Positions 7,000 through 16,344 of a DNA stretch of 64,000 nucleotides are shown here, piece by piece (positions within the stretch are counted from its first letter, which is position 1; each line of letters opens with the position of its first letter). Position numbers and translations under genes: made by a program. Source of the DNA: Faecalispora sporosphaeroides DSM 1294 (lineage in GTDB: Bacteria; Bacillota; Clostridia; Oscillospirales; Acutalibacteraceae); NCBI GenBank assembly GCA_000383295.1, contig KB911072.1:1-64000 (forward strand). Reading direction: 5' to 3'. Under the pieces are notes generated by a model. That model saw only the letters and a program-made list of their open reading frames with translations. It had not been told where the DNA came from and made no database searches.

Positions 7000-8541
7000 T
7001 TATTCCCACTCAATGGTGGCCGGGGGCTTGCTGGTGATATCGTACACAATGCGGTTGATGCCGCTCACCTCGTTGATGATGCGATTTGAAACCTTCGCCA
7101 GAACATCGTAGGGGATTCTGGCCCAGTCCGCCGTCATAAAGTCAGTGGTGGTCACACCGCGCAGCGCGACGGTAAAGTCGTAGGTACGGCCGTCGCCCAT
7201 CACGCCAACACTCTGCATACCGGTGAGCACCGCAAAGTACTGGTTGATCTGTCTGTCAAGACCAGCTGTGGCAATCTCCTCACGGAAAATTGCGTCGGCC
7301 TCTCGCAGAAGGTCAAGTTTCGCCTCGGTAATATCGCCGAGTACGCGGATCGCAAGGCCCGGGCCTGGGAACGGCTGGCGGAAGACGAGGAACTCGGGAA
7401 TGCCAAGCTCCAGGCCGACGCGGCGAACCTCGTCCTTGAACAGGTCACGCAGCGGCTCAACAAGGCCGGTAAAGCCGATGTCCTCCGGCAGACCGCCCAC
7501 GTTGTGGTGGCTCTTAATGACCGCCGCTTCGCCCACGCCGCTTTCGACCACGTCCGGGTAAATCGTGCCCTGGCACAGATAATCCATATGGCCAAGCCTT
7601 TTGGCCTCTTCCTCAAAGACGCGGATGAACTCCTCGCCAATGATCTTGCGCTTCGCTTCCGGCTCAGATACCCCCGCCAAACGCGACAGAAAACGCTCCT
7701 GCGCGTTCACGCGGATCAGGTTCATGTCAAACTGCCTGCGGAACACCTGCTCCACCTGATCGCCCTCGTCCTTGCGCAGAAGGCCGTGGTCGACGAAGAT
7801 GCAGGTCAGGTTCTTGCCGATGGCCTTGTGCACCAGCACCGCGGCCACGGAGGAATCCACGCCGCCGGAGAGCGCGCAAAGCACCTTCTTGTCGCCGACG
7901 CGCTCCTTGATCTGGCGGACGGTTTCCGCCGCGAAGGCATCCATCCGCCAGTCGCCGGAGCAGCCGCAGACACGGTACAAAAAGTTTTTCAGGTATTCGT
8001 TGCCCTGCACGGTATGCTCCACCTCGGGGTGAAACTGCACGCCGTACAGGCGCTTCTCCGCATTTTCCATTGCCGCCACAGGGCAGGCGCGGCTGTGAGC
8101 GCGCGCCGTGAATCCCTCGGGCAGCGCGACGATTTTATCGGTATGGCTCATCCAGCACACGCTGGTTTGCTCCACCCCGTGAAACAGCCCGGAGGAAAGA
8201 TCAAACTCCACCGGGGTCTTTCCGTACTCCTTCACGGTAGAGGGCTCCACCCTGCCGCCCAGCTTATAGGCCATCAGCTGCGCGCCGTAGCAAATTCCCA
8301 GAATCGGAACCCCGAGCTCGAAAATTTCTTTATCGCAGCCGGGTGCTCCGGGAGCATAGGCGCTGTTGGGGCCGCCGGTAAAAATAATCCCTTTATAGCC
8401 CGCCTTCTGAATCTCCTCAACCGACGTTTTGTACGATTTGATTTCGCAGTACACATTCAGGTCACGCACACGGCGCGCGATCAGCTGGCTGTACTGTCCG
8501 CCGAAATCCAAAATTAAAACAGCCTCGTTATGAATCGTCAT
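7000..8541 (-). CDS. guaA: GMP synthase (glutamine-hydrolysing)
   Basis: Converts XMP, ATP and glutamine to GMP. The 513 residues match the usual length. N-terminal class I amidotransferase domain with nucleophile C84 in GICYGAQ and H171/E173 in [11 protein letters not shown] pyrophosphatase domain with the P-loop SGGVDSS at residue 225; C-terminal dimerisation domain ending [11 protein letters not shown] 8541 follows AGGGGAATTTT. It is 20 bases behind glmS and certainly in the same transcript. Its conserved 3' end (ATTGAGTGGGAATAA) is a known integration hot spot, and the mobile element at 1-6990 abuts it. Confidence 0.98.
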   Translation of the reverse strand: MTIHNEAVLILDFGGQYSQLIARRVRDLNVYCEIKSYKTSVEEIQKAGYKGIIFTGGPNSAYAPGAPGCDKEIFELGVPILGICYGAQLMAYKLGGRVEPSTVKEYGKTPVEFDLSSGLFHGVEQTSVCWMSHTDKIVALPEGFTARAHSRACPVAAMENAEKRLYGVQFHPEVEHTVQGNEYLKNFLYRVCGCSGDWRMDAFAAETVRQIKERVGDKKVLCALSGGVDSSVAAVLVHKAIGKNLTCIFVDHGLLRKDEGDQVEQVFRRQFDMNLIRVNAQERFLSRLAGVSEPEAKRKIIGEEFIRVFEEEAKRLGHMDYLCQGTIYPDVVESGVGEAAVIKSHHNVGGLPEDIGFTGLVEPLRDLFKDEVRRVGLELGIPEFLVFRQPFPGPGLAIRVLGDITEAKLDLLREADAIFREEIATAGLDRQINQYFAVLTGMQSVGVMGDGRTYDFTVALRGVTTTDFMTADWARIPYDVLAKVSNRIINEVSGINRIVYDITSKPPATIEWE

Positions 8542-8561
8542 AAAATTCCCCTATTCCTCAG

Positions 8562-10391
8562 TTATTCCACAGTCACGGATTTTGCCAGATTGCGCGGCTT
8601 ATCAATATCGCAGCCCTTCATGGACGCCACGTAGTACGCAAACAGCTGCAGCGGTATCACCGCGAGGGACGGCCGCATGATTTCGCAGGCCGTCGGCACT
8701 GAGAACAGGAAATCCATGTCCTTTCCGATCTCCTGCGCGTTGTCTTCGGTGGTCAGGCCCAGCACCAGCGCGCCGCGGCTTCTCACCTCAATCACGTTGC
8801 TCATCATTTTCTCGAGCAGCTGCTGGTGCGTGGCGACCGCCACAACCAGCGTTCCCTCCTCCATCAGAGAGATCGTTCCGTGCTTCAGCTCGCCAGCGGC
8901 GTAGGCTTCGGAATGAATGTACGAAATTTCCTTCAGCTTCAAAGAGCCTTCCAGAGAAATGGCGTAGTCCAGATTGCGGCCGATGAAGAAAATATCCTTC
9001 GCGCTGAAATGCTTCGACGCAAAATACTGAATATTCTCTTTGTTTTCTAACGTCTTTTCCACCTTATCCGGCAGCTCCTGCAGCTCCTTGACGTAATCCG
9101 CGTATTCTTCGGGGGTCAGGCGGCCGAGCAGATCCGCCATATAAATGGCCAGCAGATACACAACCGCCAGCTGTGTGCTGTACGCCTTTGTCGTGGCCAC
9201 CGCGATTTCGGGGCCCGCCCAGGTATACAGAACATCATCGGAATCGTTAGCGATGGAACTGCCCACCACGTTCACGATCGAAATGATGCGCGCGCCAAGG
9301 CGCTTGGCTTCGCGAAGAGCCGCCAGCGTATCTGCCGTTTCGCCGGACTGGCTGATGACAATCACCAGAGAGTTTTTATCGAGAATCGGCTGGCGGTAAC
9401 GGAATTCGGAGGCAACATCCACTTCCACCGGGATGCGGGTCAGCTTTTCGATCACGTATTTTGCCACCACGCCCACATGGTACGCGGAGCCGCAGGCCAC
9501 GATGCTGATGCGGTTGAACTTGTGGAGCTGCTCCGCCGTGAGGGTCACGTTGTCAAGCGTGATGCGGCCGTCTTTCACACGGGGAGAGATCGTGTCGCGC
9601 AGCGCTTTGGGCTGCTCCATGATCTCCTTGAACATAAAGTGCTCGTAGCCGCCCTTTTCCGCAGCGGAAAGATCCCAGTCGATGTGAACCAGCTCTTTTT
9701 CGATGGGCTCCTTCTCCATATTGAAGATCCGCACGCTGTCGCGGGTCAGCTCAACGATCTCGTTGTCCTTCAGGCGGTAAAAATTGCGGGTGCGGTTCAG
9801 GATGGAGGGAATGTCGGAAGCAACATAGTTTTCGTGCTCGCCAAGGCCGACCACCAGCGGGCTGTCTTTGCGCACCGCGTACAGCTTATCGGGATCATCC
9901 ACGCACAGGATGCCGAGCGCATAAGAGCCCTGCAGGCGCGAAATCACGCGAATGAACGCATCAAGAATATCGCCGTCGTAATAGTATTCCAGCAGCTGGG
10001 CCACAACCTCAGTATCTGTTTCCGATACGAAGCTGACGCCCTTCTTGATCAGCTTTTCTTTGAGCTCCTGATAATTTTCGATGATGCCGTTATGCACCAC
10101 CGCGAATTTTCCGGAATTGCTCACCTGCGGATGGGAGTTGACGTCGGAGGGCTTGCCATGGGTCGCCCAGCGGGTATGGCCGATGCCGACCGTACCCTGC
10201 AGCGACTTTCCGCCGTCCACCAGGTCGCTGAGCACCTGCAAGCGCCCCTTGCTTTTCACAACGCGCAGCGCATCCCCCGTATATACTGCCATACCTGCGG
10301 AATCATACCCGCGGTATTCCAGCTTTTCCAAACCGTTTAACAAAATGGGTGCCGCCTGATCACCGCCGATGTAACCAACGATTCCACACAT
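8562..10391 (-). CDS. glmS: Glutamine-fructose-6-phosphate aminotransferase
   Basis: Makes glucosamine-6-phosphate for peptidoglycan and amino sugars. The 609-residue protein starts MCGIVGYIGG, where the Cys becomes the N-terminal nucleophile; GHTRWATHG and HNGIIEN follow in the Ntn amidotransferase domain. Two SIS sugar-isomerase domains occupy about 285-600, ending DKPRNLAKSVTVE, the conserved C-tail. AAGGTGG lies eight bases before the ATG. A glmS ribozyme core was looked for in the leader and not found. The leader instead has a hairpin repeat shared with the purF leader. Confidence 0.97.
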   Translation of the reverse strand: MCGIVGYIGGDQAAPILLNGLEKLEYRGYDSAGMAVYTGDALRVVKSKGRLQVLSDLVDGGKSLQGTVGIGHTRWATHGKPSDVNSHPQVSNSGKFAVVHNGIIENYQELKEKLIKKGVSFVSETDTEVVAQLLEYYYDGDILDAFIRVISRLQGSYALGILCVDDPDKLYAVRKDSPLVVGLGEHENYVASDIPSILNRTRNFYRLKDNEIVELTRDSVRIFNMEKEPIEKELVHIDWDLSAAEKGGYEHFMFKEIMEQPKALRDTISPRVKDGRITLDNVTLTAEQLHKFNRISIVACGSAYHVGVVAKYVIEKLTRIPVEVDVASEFRYRQPILDKNSLVIVISQSGETADTLAALREAKRLGARIISIVNVVGSSIANDSDDVLYTWAGPEIAVATTKAYSTQLAVVYLLAIYMADLLGRLTPEEYADYVKELQELPDKVEKTLENKENIQYFASKHFSAKDIFFIGRNLDYAISLEGSLKLKEISYIHSEAYAAGELKHGTISLMEEGTLVVAVATHQQLLEKMMSNVIEVRSRGALVLGLTTEDNAQEIGKDMDFLFSVPTACEIMRPSLAVIPLQLFAYYVASMKGCDIDKPRNLAKSVTVE

Positions 10392-10432
10392 GATAAATGC
10401 CACCTTTCTTTCCCTGTGATAGTATGAATACA

Positions 10433-10491
10433 ATTTCAAAAGGCTGTCGATTTCTTCCCTGCCTTTGGCGGAGGAAGGACCTGCTGTTTTC
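10433..10491 (-). repeat. Intergenic hairpin repeat, copy 1 (glmS leader)
   Basis: About 58 bases beginning (on the - strand) GAAAACAGC and ending CGACAGCCTTTTGAAA. It folds into a hairpin with apical GCC-AAA-GGC. The same sequence frame, with a differently paired lower stem, lies before purF at 15362-15420. In the 301-base purA-glmS gap (10392-10692) I see this, two other small hairpins and the purA terminator, but no gene. Confidence 0.6.
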
Positions 10492-10624
10492 ACGCAAAAT
10501 CACTTCTTCGGTGAATGCGCCGTAAAGGAATTAAAAATAGGAAGAAGCGCCAACCGTTTTTTCAAGTTGACGCTTTTGTTTACGAAATTTGCCATGCGGA
10601 ATTTGTGGTATTCCGCCTTAAAAA

Positions 10625-10665
10625 ATCCCTGCTTTCTCTCCCTGCACACTGCGGGGAGAGAAAGC
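10625..10665 (-). terminator. Terminator of purA
   Basis: On the - strand a perfect 12-bp stem (GCTTTCTCTCCC / GGGAGAGAAAGC) is followed by AGGGATTTTTT, 28 bases behind the purA stop. Confidence 0.85.
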
Positions 10666-10692
10666 GCTGTTCTGCAATCGAACGACACACCG

Positions 10693-11970
10693 TTACCGAT
10701 AGATAATATCGCTGCGGGACGGCCCGTTCGACACGATTTTTACCGGAACACCGATCTGCTCCTCCGCAAACTCAATGTAGCGGCGCGCGTTTTCGGGAAG
10801 ATCCTCGTAGCGGGTGATGCCGCGCAGATCGCAGCACCAGCCGGGCATCGTCTTCAGCACCGGCTTGCACCGGCGCAGCTGAGAGGCTGGCGGGAAATAA
10901 TCGATCTGCTTGCCGTCGAGCTCATACGCCACGCAAACGGGAATCTCCTTGAGGTAGCCGAGCACGTCGATCACGGTGAGCGCCACGCTGGTAGCGCCCT
11001 GCACCGCGCAGCCGTAGCGCGAGGCCACGAGATCGAGCCAGCCCATTCTGCGGGGGCGGCCCGTTGTGGCGCCGTACTCGCCTCCGTCGCCGCCGCGGCG
11101 GCGCAGCTCGTCGGCCTCTTCACCGAAGATTTCGCTGACAAACTCGCCCGCGCCCACGGCGCTGGAATATGCCTTTACCACGGCGATGATCTCCTTGATC
11201 TCATACGGCGGCACACCGGCGCCGACAGCGCCGTAGCCGGCCAGAGTGGAGGAAGAGGTCACCATGGGGTAAATGCCAAAATCCGGGTCTTTGAGTGCGC
11301 CGAGCTGGCCTTCGAGCAAAATGGTTTTGCCCTCCTTGACCGCCCGATGCAGGAACGTGAAGGTGTCGGCCACATAGGGCTCGATCATCTGACGGTATTC
11401 CATCAGTTTTTCATAAACGGCGTCCACCGTCAGCGGCTCTTTGTGGTACAGGTGCTGGTACAGCGAATTTTTCACGTCCAGAACCCGCTGAATCTTCTCT
11501 TTCAGCTGCGCCTCGTCGTCGTACAGCTCGCTGACCTGAAAGCCGATTTTCGCATATTTATCCGAATAAAACGGCGCGATGCCGGATTTGGTGGAGCCAA
11601 AGGACTTGGAGGACAAACGCGCTTCCTCCATCGCATCCATTTCAACATGGTAAGGCATTACAATCTGCACGCGGTCAGAAACCATCAGCTTCGGCTCCGG
11701 AACTCCGCGCTGACGCAGGGAATCCATCTCCTTGATGAGGTTTTCCACACTCAGCGCAACGCCATTGCCGATGATGTTGGTCGTGTGATTGTAAAATACG
11801 CCCGAGGGGAGCTGGTGCAGCGCGAACTTGCCATATTCGTTGATAATGGTATGGCCCGCATTGCTGCCGCCCTGGTACCGGATCACGATGTCGGACTGCG
11901 CCGCCATGACGTCGGTAATTTTCCCTTTTCCTTCATCGCCCCAATTGGCGCCTACTATCGCTTTTACCAT
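10693..11970 (-). CDS. purA: Adenylosuccinate synthetase
   Basis: First step from IMP to AMP, using GTP and aspartate. 425 residues, normal length. The GTP-binding GDEGKGK (residues 11-17), catalytic His in GGSNAGHTI, and the C-terminal guanine-binding region are present. It follows purB on the same strand, so the two AMP steps lie together. The ATG overlaps no other gene; a short open frame (11980-12090) ends nine bases before it and covers its ribosome-site region. A terminator follows the stop. Confidence 0.97.
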   Translation of the reverse strand: MVKAIVGANWGDEGKGKITDVMAAQSDIVIRYQGGSNAGHTIINEYGKFALHQLPSGVFYNHTTNIIGNGVALSVENLIKEMDSLRQRGVPEPKLMVSDRVQIVMPYHVEMDAMEEARLSSKSFGSTKSGIAPFYSDKYAKIGFQVSELYDDEAQLKEKIQRVLDVKNSLYQHLYHKEPLTVDAVYEKLMEYRQMIEPYVADTFTFLHRAVKEGKTILLEGQLGALKDPDFGIYPMVTSSSTLAGYGAVGAGVPPYEIKEIIAVVKAYSSAVGAGEFVSEIFGEEADELRRRGGDGGEYGATTGRPRRMGWLDLVASRYGCAVQGATSVALTVIDVLGYLKEIPVCVAYELDGKQIDYFPPASQLRRCKPVLKTMPGWCCDLRGITRYEDLPENARRYIEFAEEQIGVPVKIVSNGPSRSDIIYR

Positions 11971-11979
11971 TAGTACTGC

Positions 11980-12090
11980 TCACTCTCCGCCGGTGCCGCA
12001 CCAGCCAATATTTTCCGCCGCCCACGGCTTTTCATTCGGCAGCGGATCAATTTGTAATCTTATACCGCCGACGCAGAGCGCCGAGGGCAT
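11980..12090 (-). CDS. Possible 36-residue leader peptide of purA
   Basis: A 36-codon ATG frame in the purA leader ends GENI-like: its tail reads RLQIDPLPNEKPWAAENIGW followed by CGTGGE and TGA, nine bases before the purA ATG. Composition and codon use look protein-like, with two Trp and two Cys. No strong ribosome site is seen (CAAAAG only). The remaining gap up to 12296 carries no other gene; a candidate -10 (TATGAT) lies near 12230. I do not recognise the peptide; it may be chance. Confidence 0.35.
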   Translation of the reverse strand: MPSALCVGGIRLQIDPLPNEKPWAAENIGWCGTGGE

Positions 12091-12296
12091 CTTTTGAATC
12101 AGGGTGTCCCGACCGCTTATCGCTTAGATGGGTCGATTGGCAATCTCCCACCGTTTCGGCCATACTGCCGCGGGCACAACGTGCCGCTGCGGTGTTTTTT
12201 TAAAATTGCGCTTTAAAACGCCCGTGATTATCATACCACAAAACACCCCAAAAGCCTACGGTTTTCTTTGGATTGTCCGCGGATTTTACGTTTTGT

Positions 12297-13727
12297 TTAC
12301 AAATGAATTTCCACTTTTTTTATCTCTATGGAATCATATTCCTTCAAGACGGGATTTACCACTCCGCTCACAAATTCCTGCGTTTGTTCCGCGGCACAGC
12401 CCGTATACTGCGACGGATCCACCAGGCCGGAAAGCTCCTCGCGCGTAACGCCGAACACCGGGTCCGCTGCGATGCGGTCCAGCAGGTCGTTTTCGCCACC
12501 CTGCTCTTTGACGACCCTGGCCGCCTCCATGGAATGCACGCGGATCTGCTCGTGAAGCTGCTGGCGATCCGCCCCGCGCTTGACCGCGTCCATCATGATA
12601 TTCTCGGTGGCCATAAAGGGCAGCTCGCGCAGCAGGTGCTGCTCGATTACCTTGGGGTACACCACAAGGCCGTCGGCCACGTTGCTGTACAGATCCAGAA
12701 TGCCGTCCACCGCCAGAAACGCCTCGGGAACGCTCAGGCGCTTGTTCGCGGAATCGTCGAGCGTGCGCTCAAACCACTGGGTGGCGGCTGTGATGGCGGG
12801 ATTCAGGCTGTCCACGATCACATAACGCGCCAGAGAGGCGATGCGCTCACTGCGCATCGGGTTGCGCTTGTACGCCATGGCGGAGGAACCGATCTGCCCT
12901 TTCTCAAAGGGCTCCTCGATCTCCTTCATGTGCTGCAGAAGGCGGATGTCGTTCGAGAACTTGGTAGCGCTCTGCGCGATTCCGCTCAGAATGGAAAGAA
13001 TCTGGCTGTCGAGCTTTCTCGAATACGTCTGGCCGGAAACGGCAAAGCAGGAGGAATACCCCATCTTCTCCGCAATCTTGCGGTCGAGCGCCTTTACCTT
13101 CTCATAATCGCCGTCAAACAACTCCAAAAAGCTGGCCTGTGTGCCGGTAGTACCCTTCGAGCCGAGGAGCTTTGCCTTGCCGAGCTGGTATTCGACGTCC
13201 TCCAAATCCATCAGAAGATCCTGAATCCAGAGCGTGGCGCGCTTGCCCACGGTGGTGGGCTGCGCGGGCTGATAATGCGTAAACGCCAAAGTCGGCAGGT
13301 CTTTGTACTCCACCGCGAAACGCGACAGAATGCGGATGACGCCGACGAGCTTGTCGCGCAGCAGGCGCAAAGCCTCCGTCATGACGATCATATCGGTGTT
13401 GTCCCCCACATAGCAGGAGGTGGCTCCCAGATGAATGATCGGGCGCGCCTTCGGGCACTGCTCGCCGTAGGCATACACATGGGCCATTACGTCGTGGCGC
13501 ACGATCTTCTCGCGCTCCTCGGCAACCTCGTAATTGATGTCGTCGGCAAAGCGGCGCATTTCATCGATCTGCTCCTGCGTAATGGGCAGGCCCAGCTCCA
13601 TTTCCGACTCCGCCAGGGCGATCCAAAGGCGGCGCCAGGTACGGAACTTTTTGTCCGGCGAAAATAAAAACTTCATTTCGGCGCTGGCGTACCGCGCCGA
13701 AAGAGGGGATTCGTACGTGTTTTTCAA
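12297..13727 (-). CDS. purB: Adenylosuccinate lyase
   Basis: Cleaves SAICAR and adenylosuccinate in purine synthesis. 476 residues, the longer clade of PurB seen in Clostridia and Bacteroidetes. Fumarase/aspartase-superfamily signature GSSAMAYKRNP is present, with HYQPAQPTT upstream (catalytic His region). The start is TTG at 13727: GGAGG is eight bases upstream and the protein then begins with KNTYESPLSARYAS, as in homologues; no ATG fits. It lies between purF and purA on the same strand. Confidence 0.96.
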   Translation of the reverse strand: MKNTYESPLSARYASAEMKFLFSPDKKFRTWRRLWIALAESEMELGLPITQEQIDEMRRFADDINYEVAEEREKIVRHDVMAHVYAYGEQCPKARPIIHLGATSCYVGDNTDMIVMTEALRLLRDKLVGVIRILSRFAVEYKDLPTLAFTHYQPAQPTTVGKRATLWIQDLLMDLEDVEYQLGKAKLLGSKGTTGTQASFLELFDGDYEKVKALDRKIAEKMGYSSCFAVSGQTYSRKLDSQILSILSGIAQSATKFSNDIRLLQHMKEIEEPFEKGQIGSSAMAYKRNPMRSERIASLARYVIVDSLNPAITAATQWFERTLDDSANKRLSVPEAFLAVDGILDLYSNVADGLVVYPKVIEQHLLRELPFMATENIMMDAVKRGADRQQLHEQIRVHSMEAARVVKEQGGENDLLDRIAADPVFGVTREELSGLVDPSQYTGCAAEQTQEFVSGVVNPVLKEYDSIEIKKVEIHL

Positions 13728-13821
13728 TACTGCAACCTCCAAGCGTATTTTGGGGCATGTTTCAAATCTTTTCGCTTTCAAAGGGCGCCGGCTTCCTGCC
13801 CGCCCGCGGCAAAACAGGAGT

Positions 13822-13841
13822 GCGGCTTTGCGCAAAGCCGC
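13822..13841 (-). promoter_or_regulatory. Perfect 10-bp hairpin between purF and purB
   Basis: GCGGCTTTGC and GCAAAGCCGC are exact abutting inverted arms 20 bases behind the purF stop. No uridine tract follows, so it is more likely an mRNA-processing or stabilising hairpin than a terminator. Confidence 0.45.
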
Positions 13842-13863
13842 TTTGAAAAGCAAAGGGAGCCTG

Positions 13864-15324
13864 TTACAGCCGCTGAATCGGCATACAGTAGTTCTGCGGC
13901 CTGTGCTCGATCATCTCCTGCGGAATCTCGGTGGGGTAATTCCCGGAGAAGCACGCGTCGCAGTAGCCGGAACACTTGCCTCGGAGCATGCCGGGCAGGC
14001 TGTCCAGCGACAGGAACGCCAGTGAATCCGCAAAATTCATCCTGGCGATTTCCTCCACGCTGTGCTGAACGGCAATCAGCTCATCCCTGGTGGGAATGTC
14101 CGTACCGTAGTAGCAGGGCCACAAAAACGGCGGCGAGCTGATGCGCAGGTGAACCTCTTTGGCGCCGGCGTCCTTCAGCATCGACACAATGCGCCCGCTG
14201 GTCGTGCCGCGCACGATGGAATCGTCGAGCAGAACCACGCGCTTGCCGCGCACCTCGCTCTCCAGCGCGTTGAGCTTAATGCGCACACTGCGCTCGCGCT
14301 CGGACTGCGTGGGCTTAATAAAGGTGCGGCCAATGTAGGAATTCTTGACGATGCCCTTCTGGTATGGGATGCCGGATTCCTCGCTGTACCCGATGGCGGC
14401 GTCGATGCCGGATTCCGGCACACCGATGACCACGTCGGCCTCCACGGGGCTTTGGCGCGCCAGCAGACGGCCCGCTTCTTTGCGGGACTCGTACACGCCG
14501 AGCCCGTCGATTTTGCTGTCGGTACGGGCAAAGTAAATATACTCGAACACACACAGCGAGCGCCGGGCCGGAACCTTGTTGTACAGGTATTTCAGCCCGC
14601 TGGGGCCTGCGGCGATCAGCTCGCCCGGCTCCACGTCGCGCACAAATTCCGCGCCCGCCGCGTCGAGCGCGCAGCTTTCGGACGCAAAGACGATATCCTC
14701 GCCGATCTTGCCCATGCAAAGCGGGCGGAACCCGTTGGGGTCACGCACCGCGATCAGCTTCTGAGGGCTCATAACCAGAAGAGAGAACGAGCCCTCGATC
14801 TTCTGCATGGCGCGGAACACGGCCTCCTCAATGGAGGCTGCGCCGATCCGCTCCCGGGCGATCATATACGCGATCACCTCGGAATCGATTGTGGTTTGAA
14901 AAATACAGCCGTTTTTCTCAAGCTCGCGGCGCAGCTCGTGGGCGTTGGTCAGGTTGCCGTTGTGGGCGATCGCCAGCGTGCCCTTGATATAGCGCATCAC
15001 AAGCGGCTGGGCGTTTTCACGCACACTGTCGCCCGAGGTCGAGTACCGCACGTGAGAAAGGGCGATTTGCCCGTTCAAACGATTCAGAATCGAGTCGCTG
15101 AACACCTCGGACACCAAGCCCATGTCTTTGAAATAAGAAATCACCCCACGGTCGTTCACCGCGATGCCGCAGCTCTCCTGCCCGCGGTGCTGCAGCGCCA
15201 GAAGGCCGTTATAGCACGCGAAAGCAGGCGGAATCTCTTTTCCGGCTTTGCTGTAAATCCCAAATACCCCGCATTCCTCGCGGGGCTTCCAGGAGGACTC
15301 TTCAAAATCCGTCAACAAATTCAA
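13864..15324 (-). CDS. purF: Amidophosphoribosyltransferase
   Basis: Commits PRPP and glutamine to purine synthesis. Up to 486 residues. A short propeptide precedes the Ntn nucleophile (Cys18 in REECGVFGIY). The PRPP loop is VVLLDDSIVRGTTS. Cys residues at RRSLCVFEY, LWPCYYG and GYCDACFSGNYP match the four [4Fe-4S] ligands of the Bacillus subtilis type, so oxygen-sensitive. No ATG is available: TTG codons at 15324, 15318 and 15315 all lie behind GAGGAG; spacing favours the second or third. Its leader carries the hairpin repeat also found before glmS. Confidence 0.96.
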   Translation of the reverse strand: MNLLTDFEESSWKPREECGVFGIYSKAGKEIPPAFACYNGLLALQHRGQESCGIAVNDRGVISYFKDMGLVSEVFSDSILNRLNGQIALSHVRYSTSGDSVRENAQPLVMRYIKGTLAIAHNGNLTNAHELRRELEKNGCIFQTTIDSEVIAYMIARERIGAASIEEAVFRAMQKIEGSFSLLVMSPQKLIAVRDPNGFRPLCMGKIGEDIVFASESCALDAAGAEFVRDVEPGELIAAGPSGLKYLYNKVPARRSLCVFEYIYFARTDSKIDGLGVYESRKEAGRLLARQSPVEADVVIGVPESGIDAAIGYSEESGIPYQKGIVKNSYIGRTFIKPTQSERERSVRIKLNALESEVRGKRVVLLDDSIVRGTTSGRIVSMLKDAGAKEVHLRISSPPFLWPCYYGTDIPTRDELIAVQHSVEEIARMNFADSLAFLSLDSLPGMLRGKCSGYCDACFSGNYPTEIPQEMIEHRPQNYCMPIQRL

Positions 15325-15361
15325 CTCCTCATCAGTCTTGGCACAGGCATATCATCATGCC

Positions 15362-15420
15362 CTTTCAAAAAGGCTGTCGATCTCTTGCTCCGCCTTCGGC
15401 AGGGCAAGAGATCGCTGTTT
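15362..15420 (-). repeat. Intergenic hairpin repeat, copy 2 (purF leader)
   Basis: Same frame as the glmS-leader copy: AAAACAGC at one end and CGACAGCCTTTTTGAAA at the other on the - strand. The 11-bp lower stem is exact (CGATCTCTTGC / GCAAGAGATCG, 15378-15388 and 15404-15414), topped by GCC-GAA-GGC. Confidence 0.65.
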
Positions 15421-15462
15421 TCCTGTAACGCTATTTTCAAAGGGAAACGGCTGCCAAATTCA

Positions 15463-16167
<705 letters not shown>

Positions 16168-16298
16168 GATTCTTTCCCCCTGTTTTTGTTTCCATCGGCG
16201 GGCCTTAAAAGAAGGCCCGCGCTGCTTCGATGCGGCAGATCCGCCGGCAGGCTGCCCGCGGGCGATTTATGAAAGAACCTCATGCCGTTACCGGCGGC

Positions 16299-16328
16299 AA
16301 CGCCGCCGACGGCTGAGAGAGCTTTGAA
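16299..16328. repeat. Dispersed intergenic repeat, copy 1
   Basis: CGCCGACGGCTGAGAGAGCT followed by TTGAAG recurs almost exactly at 28378-28402. On the - strand it reads CTCTCAGCCGTCGGC with an adjoining GC hairpin. Similar CTCTCAG-type hairpin repeats are common between genes in Ruminococcaceae, as I recall. Confidence 0.5.
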
Positions 16329-16344
16329 GAACAAACGCTTTTTG

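Noticed and set aside
10392-10692. glmS ribozyme in the glmS leader
   Set aside because: The conserved catalytic core was not found; the gap holds the purA terminator and small hairpins instead.
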